Origin: Halorubrum salinum
Lineage (GTDB): Archaea > Halobacteriota > Halobacteria > Halobacteriales > Haloferacaceae
DNA length: 64,000 bases
NCBI RefSeq assembly: GCF_024494575.1
Contig: NZ_JANHDO010000004.1
Location: 124,001 to 188,000, forward strand
Direction of reading: 5' to 3'
Shown: one piece after another, positions 1-9,109 of the stretch
Layout of the letters: each line of letters opens with the position of its first letter
How positions within the stretch are numbered: the stretch's first letter is position 1
Translations under genes and position numbers: made by a program
The notes under the pieces: model-generated
Told to the model about the DNA's origin: nothing
Seen by the model: the letters and a program-made list of their open reading frames with translations, nothing else
Databases searched by the model: none

Positions 1-2
1 CC

Positions 3-608
3 ACGAAGGTCTGGATCGACCAGCTCGCGCCAGAGGACGTCGCCGCCTCGACGCGCGAGAGCCTCCAGAAGCTCGCGGTCGACACGGTCGACCTCCTGTA
101 CGTCCACTGGCCGGCCGGCGCGTACGACCCCGAGGAGACGCTGTCCGCGTTCGCCGAGCTTCGCGACGACGGCCTGATCGACCGGATCGGCGTCTCGAAC
201 TTCGAGCCCGAACACCTCGACACCGCGGCCGACGTGCTCGGCGAGGCCCCGTTCGCGAACCAGGTCGAGATGCACCCGCTCCTCCAGCAGGAGGAACTCC
301 GCGAGTACGCGGACGACGGCGACGTCGAACTCGTCGCGTACTCGCCGCTGGCCCGCGGCGCGGTCTTCGAGAATCCGACGCTCACGGAGATCGCCGAGGA
401 CCACGGCGTCAGCGCGGCACAGGTCAGCCTCGCGTGGCTCCGCGAGAAGGGCGTGACCGCGATCCCCAAGGCGACGAGCGAGGCCCACATCCGCGACAAC
501 TTCGCGAGCCTCGACGTCGACCTCACTGACGAGGACGTCGCCGCGATCGACGCGATCGAAGAGCGTGACCGTCGCGTCGACCCCGACTTCGGTCCCGACT
601 GGGAGTAA
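3..608 (+). CDS. Aldo/keto reductase, C-terminal part (5' end outside window)
   Basis: This is the C-terminal ~200 residues of an NAD(P)H-dependent aldo/keto reductase; the frame is open to the left edge, so the start lies upstream. It begins TKVWIDQL, which holds the active-site Lys region, then has LLYVHWP with the tetrad His, GVSNFEPEHL, NQVEMHPLLQ and VAYSPLARG. These are ordered as in the (beta/alpha)8 barrel, and the C-terminal AIPKATSEAHIRDN contributes to NADPH binding. The expected role is reduction of a carbonyl substrate in the cytosol; the substrate cannot be told. The gene ends with TAA and is convergent with the S9 peptidase that follows. Confidence 0.93.
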   Translation, partial: TKVWIDQLAPEDVAASTRESLQKLAVDTVDLLYVHWPAGAYDPEETLSAFAELRDDGLIDRIGVSNFEPEHLDTAADVLGEAPFANQVEMHPLLQQEELREYADDGDVELVAYSPLARGAVFENPTLTEIAEDHGVSAAQVSLAWLREKGVTAIPKATSEAHIRDNFASLDVDLTDEDVAAIDAIEERDRRVDPDFGPDWE

Positions 609-672
609 ACCCGATCCACGCGAGCGACGGCGGACTGTCGCTCGCCGGGCACCGAGCAACACGCCGCCGCGC

Positions 673-2523
673 CTACACGTGCTCGCCGAGGAACTCCACT
701 ATCGCGCGGTACGCCTCGACCCGGTTCTCCAGCTTCGAGAAGCCGTGGCCCTCGTCGTCGAAGACCAGCTTTCGGACGGGGACGCCCTGCTCACCGGCCC
801 GCTCTGCTATCTGTTCGGCCTCGTCGACGGGCACTCGCGGGTCGTTCGCGCCGTGGAGAACGAAGAGCGGCGACTGGATTCGGTCGATCCTGTTGACCGG
901 CGAGATCGACTCCAAGAACTCGCGGTCGTCCGCGAGCGAGCCGTACTCGGCCTCGCGAAGCTCGCGCCGCCAGTCGCCGGTGTTTTCGAGGAACGTCACG
1001 AAGTTCGCGATGCCGACGACGTCGACGCCGGCGGCCCACAGGTCCGGGTACTCGGTGAGCGCCGCGAGCACCATGAACCCGCCGTAGGAGCCGCCCATCG
1101 CGACGACGCGGTCGGGGTCGATCTCGGGGTGGTCGTGGAGCCACTCGACGCCGGCGCGGAGGTCTTTCACCGAGTCCATCCGCTTTCTCACGTCGTCTAG
1201 GGCCGCATACGCCTTCCCGTAGCCGGACGATCCGCGGACGTTGGGTTCGAAGACGGCGTACCCGCTGTTCAGCAGGTACTGCGTGACCGACGAAAACGAG
1301 GGGCGACGCTGGGACTCCGGCCCGCCGTGGACGTCGACGACGACGGGGTAGCCGGCCTCCGGCGGCTCCGTCTCCGGCACCGAGAGGTACGCCGGTATCT
1401 CCCGCTCATCGAAGGTGGGATACCGGACCAGTTCGCGCTCGACGAACGTCTCCGGCGGGATACCCGCCGTCGCGGCCGCGGTCCACCGCTCCGTCTCCCC
1501 CGTCGTCGTCTCGACCACGTGAACGTTCGCGTTGTGCGTGCTCCCGGTCGCGGTGACCGCGAACCGGTCGCCGTCCGGGCCGAAGCTCACGCCGCCGGCG
1601 ACGCCGTCCGGGAGGTCCGGCGCGGGCAGTTCGTCGATCCGATCGGACGCGACCAGCTCGCCGACGGTAAGCTCCGTGTAGCCGTCGACGTTGCGCGAGT
1701 AGACTAGCCGTCGGGATTCCTCGTGAAGCGCGACGCCGTCGACGTTCCACTCGCCGCCGGAGACGACGACGGTGAACTCGCCGGTCGCGAGGTCGAGCCG
1801 TTCCAAGCGGAGCGTGTCGCTGTCGCGGTCAGTGACCAGATAGATCGCGTCGCCGTCCGGTCCCCACTGGGGGCTGCCGTAGCGGACGTCGCCGTCGTGC
1901 GGCGTGTGGTGTGTCAGTTCACCGCTCTCGACGTCGAGGGTATACAGGTCGTGGTCGAAGGAGGCGTGCGCCTCGTGGACGACGAGGCGGTCGTCGCTCG
2001 GCGACCACCCGGCGACCGAGAGCCACCCGTCGCCCTCGTACACCAGCTCTGGATCGGGCGGGCCGCTCGGGGTGTCGGAGCGGTCGCCCTCGACGTCGCC
2101 GCTCGGTTCGACCGCGCGCTCTTGGACGTACACGTCGAAGACGGCCTCGTCTCGGCGGTTCGAGGCGAACGCGAACCGGTCGCCCTCGCCGTCCCAGCCG
2201 CCCCAGCGGTGTTTCGCCGCCGGACGACGGGTGAGATCGACTATCTCGCCGGACTCGTAGTTGAGGCGGTACAGTTGGGTGCGCTCGTTCCCGCCCTCGT
2301 CCATACCGAAGACGGCTTCGGGACGCTCGGGCGAGGAGTCGACGAACGAGACGGTCTCCTCGAAGAAGGTGCGCTGTGTTGGCCACGAAAGCGGCGCGTC
2401 GAGCGACCACACCTGACCGGTGCCGGTCGTGTTCAAGACGACGGAGAGCCGACCGTCGGGACCGATGTCGGCTCCGCCGGCGCTGCGGACGTTGAGGTAT
2501 CGCTCGATGTCGTATCGATGCAT
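673..2523 (-). CDS. S9 family serine peptidase (acylaminoacyl-peptidase/prolyl oligopeptidase type)
   Basis: A 616-residue protein. The N-terminal ~350 residues are a beta-propeller built from repeats such as WGGWDGEGDRFAF and SPQWGPDGDAIYL. The C-terminal alpha/beta-hydrolase domain has VDVHGGPE (oxyanion region), the nucleophile elbow AMGGSYGGFM, the Asp in HGANDPRVP and the His in DEGHGFSK. This is the full catalytic triad of family S9C peptidases, which cleave short peptides or acyl-peptides entering through the propeller. Length and motif order match the family, so the gene looks intact. There is no signal peptide, so it should be cytosolic. It is divergent from the glycosyltransferase gene at 2666, with a 142-bp spacer. 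Confidence 0.93.
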   Translation of the reverse strand: MHRYDIERYLNVRSAGGADIGPDGRLSVVLNTTGTGQVWSLDAPLSWPTQRTFFEETVSFVDSSPERPEAVFGMDEGGNERTQLYRLNYESGEIVDLTRRPAAKHRWGGWDGEGDRFAFASNRRDEAVFDVYVQERAVEPSGDVEGDRSDTPSGPPDPELVYEGDGWLSVAGWSPSDDRLVVHEAHASFDHDLYTLDVESGELTHHTPHDGDVRYGSPQWGPDGDAIYLVTDRDSDTLRLERLDLATGEFTVVVSGGEWNVDGVALHEESRRLVYSRNVDGYTELTVGELVASDRIDELPAPDLPDGVAGGVSFGPDGDRFAVTATGSTHNANVHVVETTTGETERWTAAATAGIPPETFVERELVRYPTFDEREIPAYLSVPETEPPEAGYPVVVDVHGGPESQRRPSFSSVTQYLLNSGYAVFEPNVRGSSGYGKAYAALDDVRKRMDSVKDLRAGVEWLHDHPEIDPDRVVAMGGSYGGFMVLAALTEYPDLWAAGVDVVGIANFVTFLENTGDWRRELREAEYGSLADDREFLESISPVNRIDRIQSPLFVLHGANDPRVPVDEAEQIAERAGEQGVPVRKLVFDDEGHGFSKLENRVEAYRAIVEFLGEHV

Positions 2524-2665
2524 GGGAGTCGGTTCCGCACGCGGTGTGAAACCGTTTCGGGTGGTGGCGTTGCGCGGCGAGCGTCCCGGCCCCGTTCACA
2601 CTGCCACCCGAGCGGACGATTCGATGCCCGTGTCTTTTTACCTGCCGCCGTCGTCCACCCGGCGT

Positions 2666-3712
2666 ATGCGCGTCGCGTTCGTCTCGCTTTTCGCCCCCGG
2701 GCACGGCGACACGCCGGCCCGGAGTCGAACGCGTCGAGTGGCTCGCGGCCTCGCCGATCGCGGCCACGAGGTGACGTGGCTCTGTGCCCGCTGGTGGGGC
2801 GGCGACCACGACGTCTTCGAGGAGGAGGGAATCACGTACCGGTCGGTCACCGCCGATCCCGCCCCGTCGACGTTCGCGGCCCGACTCCCGGTCGCGCTCC
2901 GCCGCGTCGCACCCGACGTGGTCCACGCGGTCAACAGCCCACCGACGCCCGGGGTCGGCGCGACGGTCGCGGGAACGCTCTCTCGGACTCCCGTCGTCGT
3001 GGACTGGTGGCACGACCACCCGGCGGACGCCGCGCGGCGGTACCGCCTGCTCGCGCGGGGCGCCGACCTCGTGACGACGCCCTCGCGAACGGTCAAGACG
3101 CGGGTGCGAGAGCACGGTGCCGACGGCGACGACGTGCGAGTCGTCCCCGAGAGCATCGACTTCGACCTCGTGACCGACGCCGCGGTCGACGATCGGTTCG
3201 ACGCGGTGTACTCGCGGCGGCTCGACCGCCACGCCAACGTCGAGACGTTCCTGCTCGGGCTCGCCGAGCTTCGCGGCCGCGACTGGACCGCCGCGGTCGT
3301 AGGCGACGGGCCCGAGCGCGGCCGGATCGAGTCGATGGCGAGCGACCTCCGGATCGACGATCGAGTGTCGTTCCTCGGCGACCTGCCGCTCCGCGAGCGC
3401 GTTTCGCTTTTCAAGGGGACGCACGTCGCCGTCGCGACGGCGACGTGGGAGACGTTCGCCACGGAGCTTCTGTGGGCGCTCGCGTGCGGCTGCGTCGCGC
3501 TCGTCGAGTATCAGGCTGACTCCAGCGCGCACGAACTCGTCGAGGGACGCCAGCGGGGACGGCTGGTGACGACGCCGGCGGAGCTCGCAGACGAGTTCGT
3601 GGCCGTCGCCGACCTCGATCGAAAGACGGTCGAACGCGACTTCGCCGAGTACGACCACGACGCCGTCTTGGACCGATACGTCGAGGCGTATCGGTCGCTC
3701 GCGAGCGCGTGA
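2666..3712 (+). CDS. Glycosyltransferase, GT-B fold (group 1/GT4-like)
   Basis: A 348-residue glycosyltransferase. The N-terminal Rossmann half starts MRVAFVSLFAPGHGDTPARS with the gly-rich loop and RGLADRGHEV. The C-terminal half has VVGDGPERGRIES, VSFLGDLPLRE and the donor-binding stretch ATWETFATELLWALACG, typical of GT4 enzymes. The frame is open further upstream, but I chose the ATG at 2666. Homology begins there, and a TATA-like TTTTTA lies about 27 nt before it, which fits a leaderless transcript. It is a solitary enzyme, not next to the main glycan cluster, so acceptor and donor are unknown. Confidence 0.88.
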   Translation: MRVAFVSLFAPGHGDTPARSRTRRVARGLADRGHEVTWLCARWWGGDHDVFEEEGITYRSVTADPAPSTFAARLPVALRRVAPDVVHAVNSPPTPGVGATVAGTLSRTPVVVDWWHDHPADAARRYRLLARGADLVTTPSRTVKTRVREHGADGDDVRVVPESIDFDLVTDAAVDDRFDAVYSRRLDRHANVETFLLGLAELRGRDWTAAVVGDGPERGRIESMASDLRIDDRVSFLGDLPLRERVSLFKGTHVAVATATWETFATELLWALACGCVALVEYQADSSAHELVEGRQRGRLVTTPAELADEFVAVADLDRKTVERDFAEYDHDAVLDRYVEAYRSLASA

Positions 3713-3815
3713 CGACGCGGGACGGACGGGGCCGTCGGCTGGTCGACGACAGAAACGGAGAAGACTGGTGCGTTCCGACGCGGCGAATCGGACGTGTCCG
3801 CCCGATGTGGGAGCG

Positions 3816-4454
3816 TTACGCGTCTTCGGCGGTGATCGTGCCGCCGTACTTCATGAAGACGAACGCGAGTCCGAGCGTGCTCACCATCGCGATGAACGTC
3901 GCGATCCCGAGCGCGCGAGCGCCCTGCGGAACGAACACGGCGTTGCTGCCTCCGCCTCCGCCGGTCTCGACGGTGGCGACGTCCCCGCCGACGGCGAGGC
4001 CGGCGTGCATGCCGACGGCCGTGTGCGGAACGCAGTGGTAGTGGGTGATCCCGGCGTCCTCTTCGGTCACCTCGTACTCGTAGGTGTAGCCCTCCTCGCC
4101 GACCGGGTCGCCGCTGTCGAGGCTCGCCGGACCGCCGCCCTCGACGGTCTGGACGTTGTGTGCGCCCCCGCTGCCCGTCCACTCCCACGTGATCGTCGTG
4201 CCCGTGTCGACCCACACGAGCGTCGGATCGAACGCGAGCCCCTGGTCGCCGGCCCCGACGGAGATGGTCACCGAGTCCTGTCCGCGGGCGTCCTGGTAGG
4301 ATCCGACGTTCCCGCTCGATGCCCCGCTCGGCCAGTCGGGTTCGACTTCCTGTGCCGCCGCAGTTCCCGAGGTCGCCGTCGCCGCGCCAGCGGCCGCGGC
4401 CGCGCCGCCGGCGGTCCGGATGAACGTGCGCCGCGAGACGTCGTCCGTGCTCAT
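3816..4454 (-). CDS. Halocyanin-type blue copper protein with Tat signal and C-terminal membrane anchor
   Basis: A 212-residue exported electron carrier. The N-terminus MSTDDVSRRTFIRTAGG is a twin-arginine signal. The cupredoxin domain has the type-1 copper ligands in order: His99 (GGAHNVQ), then Cys141, His144 and Met149 in THYHCVPHTAVGMHAG. A Gly-rich linker (165-169) leads to a hydrophobic helix (about 181-201) that anchors the C-terminus in the membrane, with KYGGTITAEDA following. Halocyanins shuttle electrons outside the membrane in the respiratory chain. I chose the ATG at 4454 over a longer upstream frame because the Tat motif follows it and a TATA-like element sits ~28 nt upstream. 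Confidence 0.92.
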   Translation of the reverse strand: MSTDDVSRRTFIRTAGGAAAAAGAATATSGTAAAQEVEPDWPSGASSGNVGSYQDARGQDSVTISVGAGDQGLAFDPTLVWVDTGTTITWEWTGSGGAHNVQTVEGGGPASLDSGDPVGEEGYTYEYEVTEEDAGITHYHCVPHTAVGMHAGLAVGGDVATVETGGGGGSNAVFVPQGARALGIATFIAMVSTLGLAFVFMKYGGTITAEDA

Positions 4455-4575
4455 ACACCCCGGTTTGTGACGGGTTGTAGTGAATATGTTGATCCGGCCG
4501 CGAGAGTGATCCACACTGTCGGACCGTTCGCCCGGGACACCGCGGGCCGCTCGGTAGGCTTCCGCTCGGTGCGTG

Positions 4576-5493
4576 TCACTCCTCGCGGTACGGCTCACAC
4601 ACCAGCTCGACGCCCTCCTCGAAGCCGATCTCGGGCTCCCAACCCGTGGCCTCGTGGAACGTCGAGTAGTCGGCCATGGTGTCGTGGACGTAGCCGTCGA
4701 AGGGACACTCGATATACACCGGATCGACGTCGGTGCCGAGCGCGTCGTTGATCAACTCGACCATCTCGTTGAACGTGTACGCCTCCTCGGTGCCGACGTT
4801 GTAGACGCCGGTCAGCTCGTGGTCCGCGGCGAGTTCGCAGGCGCGCGCGACGTCCGAGACGTGGGTGAAATCCCGGGTCTGGCTGCCGTCGCCGAACAGC
4901 TCGGGAGCCTCGCCGCTCGCGATCGCGTCCGCGAACTGCGCGACCGTGTTCGCGTACTCGCCTTTGTGCTCCTCGTTGCCGCCGAAGCCCTGATACACGG
5001 AGAAGAATCGGAGGCCGGCCATGTTCATCTCGTGGTGGTTCGCGTAGTACTCGGCGTAGCGTTCCCGCGAGAGCTTGGAGGCCTCGTAGGCCGTGTGCGA
5101 CTCCACGTCCATCTCGACGGGAGACGGCTCGGTCCGGCTCCCGTAGATGGAGGAGGTAGACGCGTAGACGACCGTGTCACAGCCCGCCTCGCGGGCGCGC
5201 TCGACCGTGTTGATGAACCCCTCGACGTTGACGCGACAGCCGCGCTGGGGGTCCGACTCGTGCATGTTCCGCGAGGAGAGCGCGGCGAGGTGGAAGACGA
5301 CGTCGACGTCGACGGGGTAGTCGTCGTCGAGCACCGAGGCCTCGACGAACTCCACCGCGGGGTCGAGGTTCTCCGGCGTTCCGAGGTAGATGTCGTCGAC
5401 CGCGATCACGTCGTTGTCCGCGGCGAGGCGGTTCGCGAGGTTCGAGCCGATGAATCCCGCACCGCCCGTCACGAGGACGCGCTTGTCCTGCAT
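4576..5493 (-). CDS. NAD-dependent epimerase/dehydratase (extended SDR, nucleotide-sugar type)
   Basis: A 305-residue extended short-chain dehydrogenase. VLVTGGAGFIGSNLANRL is the NAD-binding GxxGxxG. The active site is complete, with STSSIYGSR (Ser/Thr) and the YEASK Tyr-x3-Lys. FHLAALSSRN and RDFTHVSDVARA follow as in UDP-glucose 4-epimerase and related enzymes. The substrate is most likely a nucleotide sugar, but which one cannot be decided. The start at ATG 5493 is set by the nucleotide-binding loop; the frame continues upstream without homology. It lies 62 bp downstream of the last gene of the cox-type operon on the same strand and could be read through, although its function is unrelated. 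Confidence 0.92.
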   Translation of the reverse strand: MQDKRVLVTGGAGFIGSNLANRLAADNDVIAVDDIYLGTPENLDPAVEFVEASVLDDDYPVDVDVVFHLAALSSRNMHESDPQRGCRVNVEGFINTVERAREAGCDTVVYASTSSIYGSRTEPSPVEMDVESHTAYEASKLSRERYAEYYANHHEMNMAGLRFFSVYQGFGGNEEHKGEYANTVAQFADAIASGEAPELFGDGSQTRDFTHVSDVARACELAADHELTGVYNVGTEEAYTFNEMVELINDALGTDVDPVYIECPFDGYVHDTMADYSTFHEATGWEPEIGFEEGVELVCEPYREE

Positions 5494-5555
5494 GGTCCGG
5501 TGTCGTCGCGGCGGGAGGATTATCGTGTCGGTTTCGACGGCGACCGCTCCCCTCG

Positions 5556-6818
5556 CTACGGCGAGGGCGGGGCGTCCACGTCGACGCGGTCGTGGATGGT
5601 CCCGTCGCGCTGACGCAGGTGTCCCGGCGTCCGGTCGTTCGACACGGCGAGCGCCTCGCCGACGATGCTGTGTGCGATCTGATACGGGGAGCCGCCGCCG
5701 AGGTCGAGCCCGACGGGCGTGTACAGCGACGCGAGCTCCGCCTCCGAGAACGTCGTCCCCTCGTCGTCGAACGCCTCCAGCATCTCGTCGAACCGCTCGC
5801 GCGGCCCCATCAGCCCGACGTACGGCGCGTCCGACCGCAACAGCGTCTCCACGGCGAGCCGGTCGTCGACGAAGTTGTGGGTCATCACGACGGCGTGCGT
5901 CCGGTCGTCGACGTCGAGCGCGTCGTCGAGCGTCCCCGGAGAGGTCGTCACGGTACGGTGCGCCTCGGGGAACCGCGATTCGAGGTCGACCGCGCCGCGG
6001 AACCCGACGACGGTGACCCGGAAGTCGGTTCGTTCGGCCAACTCCACGACGGGCCCGACGTCGTGGCCCGTCCCGAAGACGACCAGGTCGTCGGGGGCGG
6101 CGATCCCGTCGACGAACACGGTGAGCGTCCGGCCGTCCGGGCCCTCGACGGTCACGACGTCCGCGGAGCCGCGCTCTGCGAGGTCCGCGGCCGGTCCCGA
6201 GAGCGCCTCGGCCGGCCACGCGTCCGCGGACGACCCGTCGGAGAGTCGCAGCCCCCTCTCGTCGGGATAGTAGTACGCGCGGTCGCCGAGCCGTTCCGGG
6301 ACGTCTGAGTTCTCGCTGTCGTCGTCGCCGTCGTCTCCCACGCGTCCGTTTCCGTCGTCTCCCACGCGTCCGTTTCCGTCGTCCCCGATCCGTTCGTCTC
6401 CGTCGGCGGAGAGGACGGTGAGCACCGCTACGTCGCGACCGGCGTCGAACGCTTCGACCGCCGGGCGATACGTCTCGTCGAGCGGTTCGAGCAGGATGTC
6501 GATGACGCCGTTACAGCCCACGCCGAGCCCCCAGACGTCGTCGGCGTCGTCGCCCATCAGGTCGTAGGTCACCCGGTCCGGTCGGCCGGTCTCCCTGACC
6601 GACTCCGCGGCGGCGAGCAGGTCGTCCTCGATACAGCCCGCGGTGATCGAGCCGACCCCTCCCTCGTCGTCGAGGAGCATCTTCGCCCCCGGACGGCGGT
6701 AGGCGCTCCCCTCGACGTCGACTATCGTCGCGAGGACGCCGGTGCCGTCGGAATCGAGGTGGTCGTGAACGCGCTGTACGACTTCGGTCTCCGGAACGCT
6801 CCAGTTGCTCTCTGTCAT
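5556..6818 (-). CDS. XdhC/CoxF family molybdoenzyme maturation protein with a repeat insertion
   Basis: A 420-residue XdhC-family protein. The N-terminal XdhC_CoxI domain has TIVDVEGSAYRRPGAKML and GSITAGCIEDDLL, and the C-terminal Rossmann domain has VVFGTGHDVGPVVELA and VVMTHNFVDDRLAVETLL, PYVGLMGPRERF. XdhC proteins bind molybdenum cofactor and help load or sulfurate it in xanthine dehydrogenase/CO dehydrogenase-type enzymes. Between the domains, around residues 140-165, is an acidic tandem repeat of GDDGNGRV units (DNA 6335-6400), so the protein is longer than usual. The start follows the stop of the preceding DUF364-type gene by one base. This is the last gene of the predicted cox operon. 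Confidence 0.9.
   Translation of the reverse strand: MTESNWSVPETEVVQRVHDHLDSDGTGVLATIVDVEGSAYRRPGAKMLLDDEGGVGSITAGCIEDDLLAAAESVRETGRPDRVTYDLMGDDADDVWGLGVGCNGVIDILLEPLDETYRPAVEAFDAGRDVAVLTVLSADGDERIGDDGNGRVGDDGNGRVGDDGDDDSENSDVPERLGDRAYYYPDERGLRLSDGSSADAWPAEALSGPAADLAERGSADVVTVEGPDGRTLTVFVDGIAAPDDLVVFGTGHDVGPVVELAERTDFRVTVVGFRGAVDLESRFPEAHRTVTTSPGTLDDALDVDDRTHAVVMTHNFVDDRLAVETLLRSDAPYVGLMGPRERFDEMLEAFDDEGTTFSEAELASLYTPVGLDLGGGSPYQIAHSIVGEALAVSNDRTPGHLRQRDGTIHDRVDVDAPPSP
6335..6400. repeat. 24-bp tandem repeat inside the XdhC gene
   Basis: Near-exact tandem copies of a 24-bp unit encoding GDDGNGRV (first and second copy identical on inspection, a third diverged). They sit in the interdomain linker of the XdhC-type protein. 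Being a multiple of three, copy-number changes would keep the frame, so length variation between strains is likely. Confidence 0.75.
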
Positions 6819-6819
6819 G

Positions 6820-7701
6820 TCAGGTTCCCGGTTGCAGATCCATGGTTTCGGGCGCGCCGCGCGCCGCGTACACCTTGCGAACGCCTCGGTCGTGGAGGTC
6901 GGTCCCGCAGTATCCGTCCGCGACCGCCGACCGCACCCGTTCGGGGTCGGCTATCGCCGCGCCGGCGACGACGTCGACGCCCCGGTCGAAGAGCGGTTCC
7001 GGCACCGCGGAGGCCGTCGCGCCGACCACGACGACCGTCGCCGACGCGGGGGCGGCGTCGAGATATCGCTCGATTCCCCCGTACACCAGCGTCGATCCGG
7101 TGACGAACGCCACGTCGGCTCCCTCCATCGCGGCCGCGGTCTCCTGCGGCGTGAACGACTCCACCGCGACGCCCGGCGGCGTCGAGACGGTCTCGACCGC
7201 GACGGGCTCGCGCTCGATCACGCCGACATCGACGCCGTCGAACTTCCGAAACGCCGGCCGGAACAGCCCGACCGTGACGATCCGCGACACGGACGCGTCG
7301 AGCAGCGCCATCGGGTCGCCCGTGTGCCAGTCGAGGAACGGGACCGAGAGCGCGTTCAGCGCGGCGACGGCGAGCGCGCGCTCGCCGAGCGGGGCGTCGC
7401 GATCGCCGCGGTCCTCGATCGGTGCCACGAGTCCGTCGAGGGCGTCGGGCGGCGTCGGCGACGACCCCGTCGGGCGGTGTGCGAGGCCCGCAGACGCCCG
7501 ATGCTGGCACTCGGCGTCGTCGCCGGCGTCGGCGACGAGCTCCACGAGCACCGCCGAGGTGCCCACCGTGGCGCGGTCCAGTCGAACGCCGTCGAACGCG
7601 CCGCGGGCGCGAAGCGCGTCGAGGGTCGCTCGCAGAACCGGTCCCGGCCAGTCGGATCCGGAACCGCTGTCAGGCCCGCGATCCGGCTCGGCGTCGGTCA
7701 T
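6820..7701 (-). CDS. DUF364-type (Rossmann-like, putative heavy-metal-binding) protein in the cox operon
   Basis: A 293-residue protein whose second half resembles the DUF364 family described as putative heavy-metal chelation proteins. It has IVTVGLFRPAFRKF, a following VIEREP, then FTPQETAAAMEGADVAFVTGSTLVYGGIERYLDAAP and VVVVGATASAVPEPLFDRGVDVVAG. The N-terminal part (about 1-130) has no clear motif beyond ERALAVAALNALS. The ATG at 7701 overlaps the stop of the VWA gene by 4 bp, so translation is probably coupled. Its position between coxE-like and xdhC genes suggests a role in metal handling for the Mo enzyme; that is inference only, as the family has no settled function. Confidence 0.8.
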   Translation of the reverse strand: MTDAEPDRGPDSGSGSDWPGPVLRATLDALRARGAFDGVRLDRATVGTSAVLVELVADAGDDAECQHRASAGLAHRPTGSSPTPPDALDGLVAPIEDRGDRDAPLGERALAVAALNALSVPFLDWHTGDPMALLDASVSRIVTVGLFRPAFRKFDGVDVGVIEREPVAVETVSTPPGVAVESFTPQETAAAMEGADVAFVTGSTLVYGGIERYLDAAPASATVVVVGATASAVPEPLFDRGVDVVAGAAIADPERVRSAVADGYCGTDLHDRGVRKVYAARGAPETMDLQPGT

Positions 7702-9107
7702 ACGACCCCCTCCCCGCCGTCGATCCGGCGCGAGTCGTGTTCGTAGCCGACCGCGCCCGCGAGGCCGCGGCGCTCGATCTGCCCGGCGGCTTCGGCGAGG
7801 TCCGCGGCCGACGCGAACCCGAATAGGGCGTCGACGTACGGTGCGGCGTCGCTCATCCCGCGCGACTCGGGCGCGAAGGACGCCGAGACCGCGAGCGGGT
7901 TGAGCCAGAGGACGCCCTCGGCGCGGTCGGCGAGCCACGTCATGCCGTCGACGAGCAGGTCCGGGTCGCCCACGTCGAGTCCGTCGCTCACGACCACGAC
8001 GACGGTCCGGCGGTCGACCGCGTGCGGGGCCGTCCGGCGCAGCCGGTCGACCGCGTGACCGATCCGGGTCCCGCCGCCCCACTCGACCTCCGCGGCCCGG
8101 AGGGCGTCCGCCGGCGACCGCGTCGAATCGGCGAACGCGTCGGTCGCCTCCACGAGGTCCGTGTCGAAGAGGAACACCCGCGCGCCCTGCGCGCTCGCCG
8201 TGACCTGCACGCCGAGTTCCAACAGCGCGCTCCGGTCGACCGTGTCGAGCACCGAACCGCTGACGTCGACGAGCAGACAGCAGCGGAACTCCGACGGCAC
8301 GGGGGCGTCGCGCGGGAGGTCTATCGGCGCGCCGCCCGTCTGGAGGCTCGCCCGGAGCGCACCTCGGGCGTCGACGGCCGGGCCGGTCGACGAGCGTCGC
8401 CGACGGCGGCCCGGCAGCGACGACAGCGCGTCCACGAACCGCCGGACGCTCGCCGCCTCGTCCGAGGACGCGGTCGGAACGTCGGCCGCGACGAGTTCGC
8501 TCTCGCCGACCGCGCTGTACCGGCGGCCGTCCGTCTCTTCGCCGCGGTCGCCCGCCGGCCGGTCGCCGGCGGCGTGGCGACGGTCGGTCGGAATGTGAAC
8601 GGTCGGGTCGCCGTCGCCGTCGGCGTCCGTCTCCGGCGGCTCGGCGTCGTCGAGCACTCCCGGCTCGTCGGCCGCCGAGCCGCTGTCGTCGCGCCCGCCT
8701 TCTCTACGTTCGGTCTCGTCGTCCCCGTCGTCGTCCCCCGGCGACGGCCCGCCGTGGGCGGTGGCGATCCGGTCGAGCCCGCTCCGGAGCCGGTGCCAGA
8801 ACGTCGGGAACGCGTCCTCGAACGCGTCGGCGTCGGCGGCCTCGGTGAGGAGGCTCGCGCGCAGCGCGGCCGCCACGCGCCGCTCGTCGGCGAGTCCGAC
8901 CGCCGCGAGCGCGCGCGCCGCGTCGAGCGTCCCGGTCGCCGGGACGCTGACCCCGTCGTTCCGGAGGACGGCGACGAGCCGGACCACCTCCGTCAGGAGG
9001 TGCGTCTTGGCGGCCGGGAAGTCGGGCGTCTCCGTCCCGGATCCCCCGTAGACACCGACGTCGGCGTCGGCGGGCTCGACCCCCGTCTCGTCGTCGCGAT
9101 CGGCCAT
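7698..9107 (-). CDS. coxE: VWA-domain protein, CoxE-like
   Basis: A 469-residue protein with a C-terminal von Willebrand A domain. Its MIDAS-type loop is CCLLVDVSGSVLDT (DxSxS), with VEWGGGTRIGHAVDRL and VVVVSDGLDVGDPDLL following. The N-terminal ~110 residues are helical (LTEVVRLVAVLRNDGVSVP), and the middle ~120 residues are low-complexity and acidic. This is the CoxE architecture: CoxE works with the AAA+ protein CoxD in building the [CuSMoO2] centre of CO dehydrogenase. Here it follows the MoxR gene by 2 bp and overlaps the next gene by 4 bp. The ATG at 9107 is chosen because of this spacing. Confidence 0.9.
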   Translation of the reverse strand: MADRDDETGVEPADADVGVYGGSGTETPDFPAAKTHLLTEVVRLVAVLRNDGVSVPATGTLDAARALAAVGLADERRVAAALRASLLTEAADADAFEDAFPTFWHRLRSGLDRIATAHGGPSPGDDDGDDETERREGGRDDSGSAADEPGVLDDAEPPETDADGDGDPTVHIPTDRRHAAGDRPAGDRGEETDGRRYSAVGESELVAADVPTASSDEAASVRRFVDALSSLPGRRRRRSSTGPAVDARGALRASLQTGGAPIDLPRDAPVPSEFRCCLLVDVSGSVLDTVDRSALLELGVQVTASAQGARVFLFDTDLVEATDAFADSTRSPADALRAAEVEWGGGTRIGHAVDRLRRTAPHAVDRRTVVVVVSDGLDVGDPDLLVDGMTWLADRAEGVLWLNPLAVSASFAPESRGMSDAAPYVDALFGFASAADLAEAAGQIERRGLAGAVGYEHDSRRIDGGEGVV

Positions 9108-9109
9108 GC

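Noticed and set aside
1723-3658. Long plus- and minus-strand reading frames overlapping the S9 peptidase and glycosyltransferase genes
   Set aside because: High GC gives long stop-free antisense frames. These are Arg/Ala/Pro-rich and lack motifs, while the overlapped frames have clear domains.
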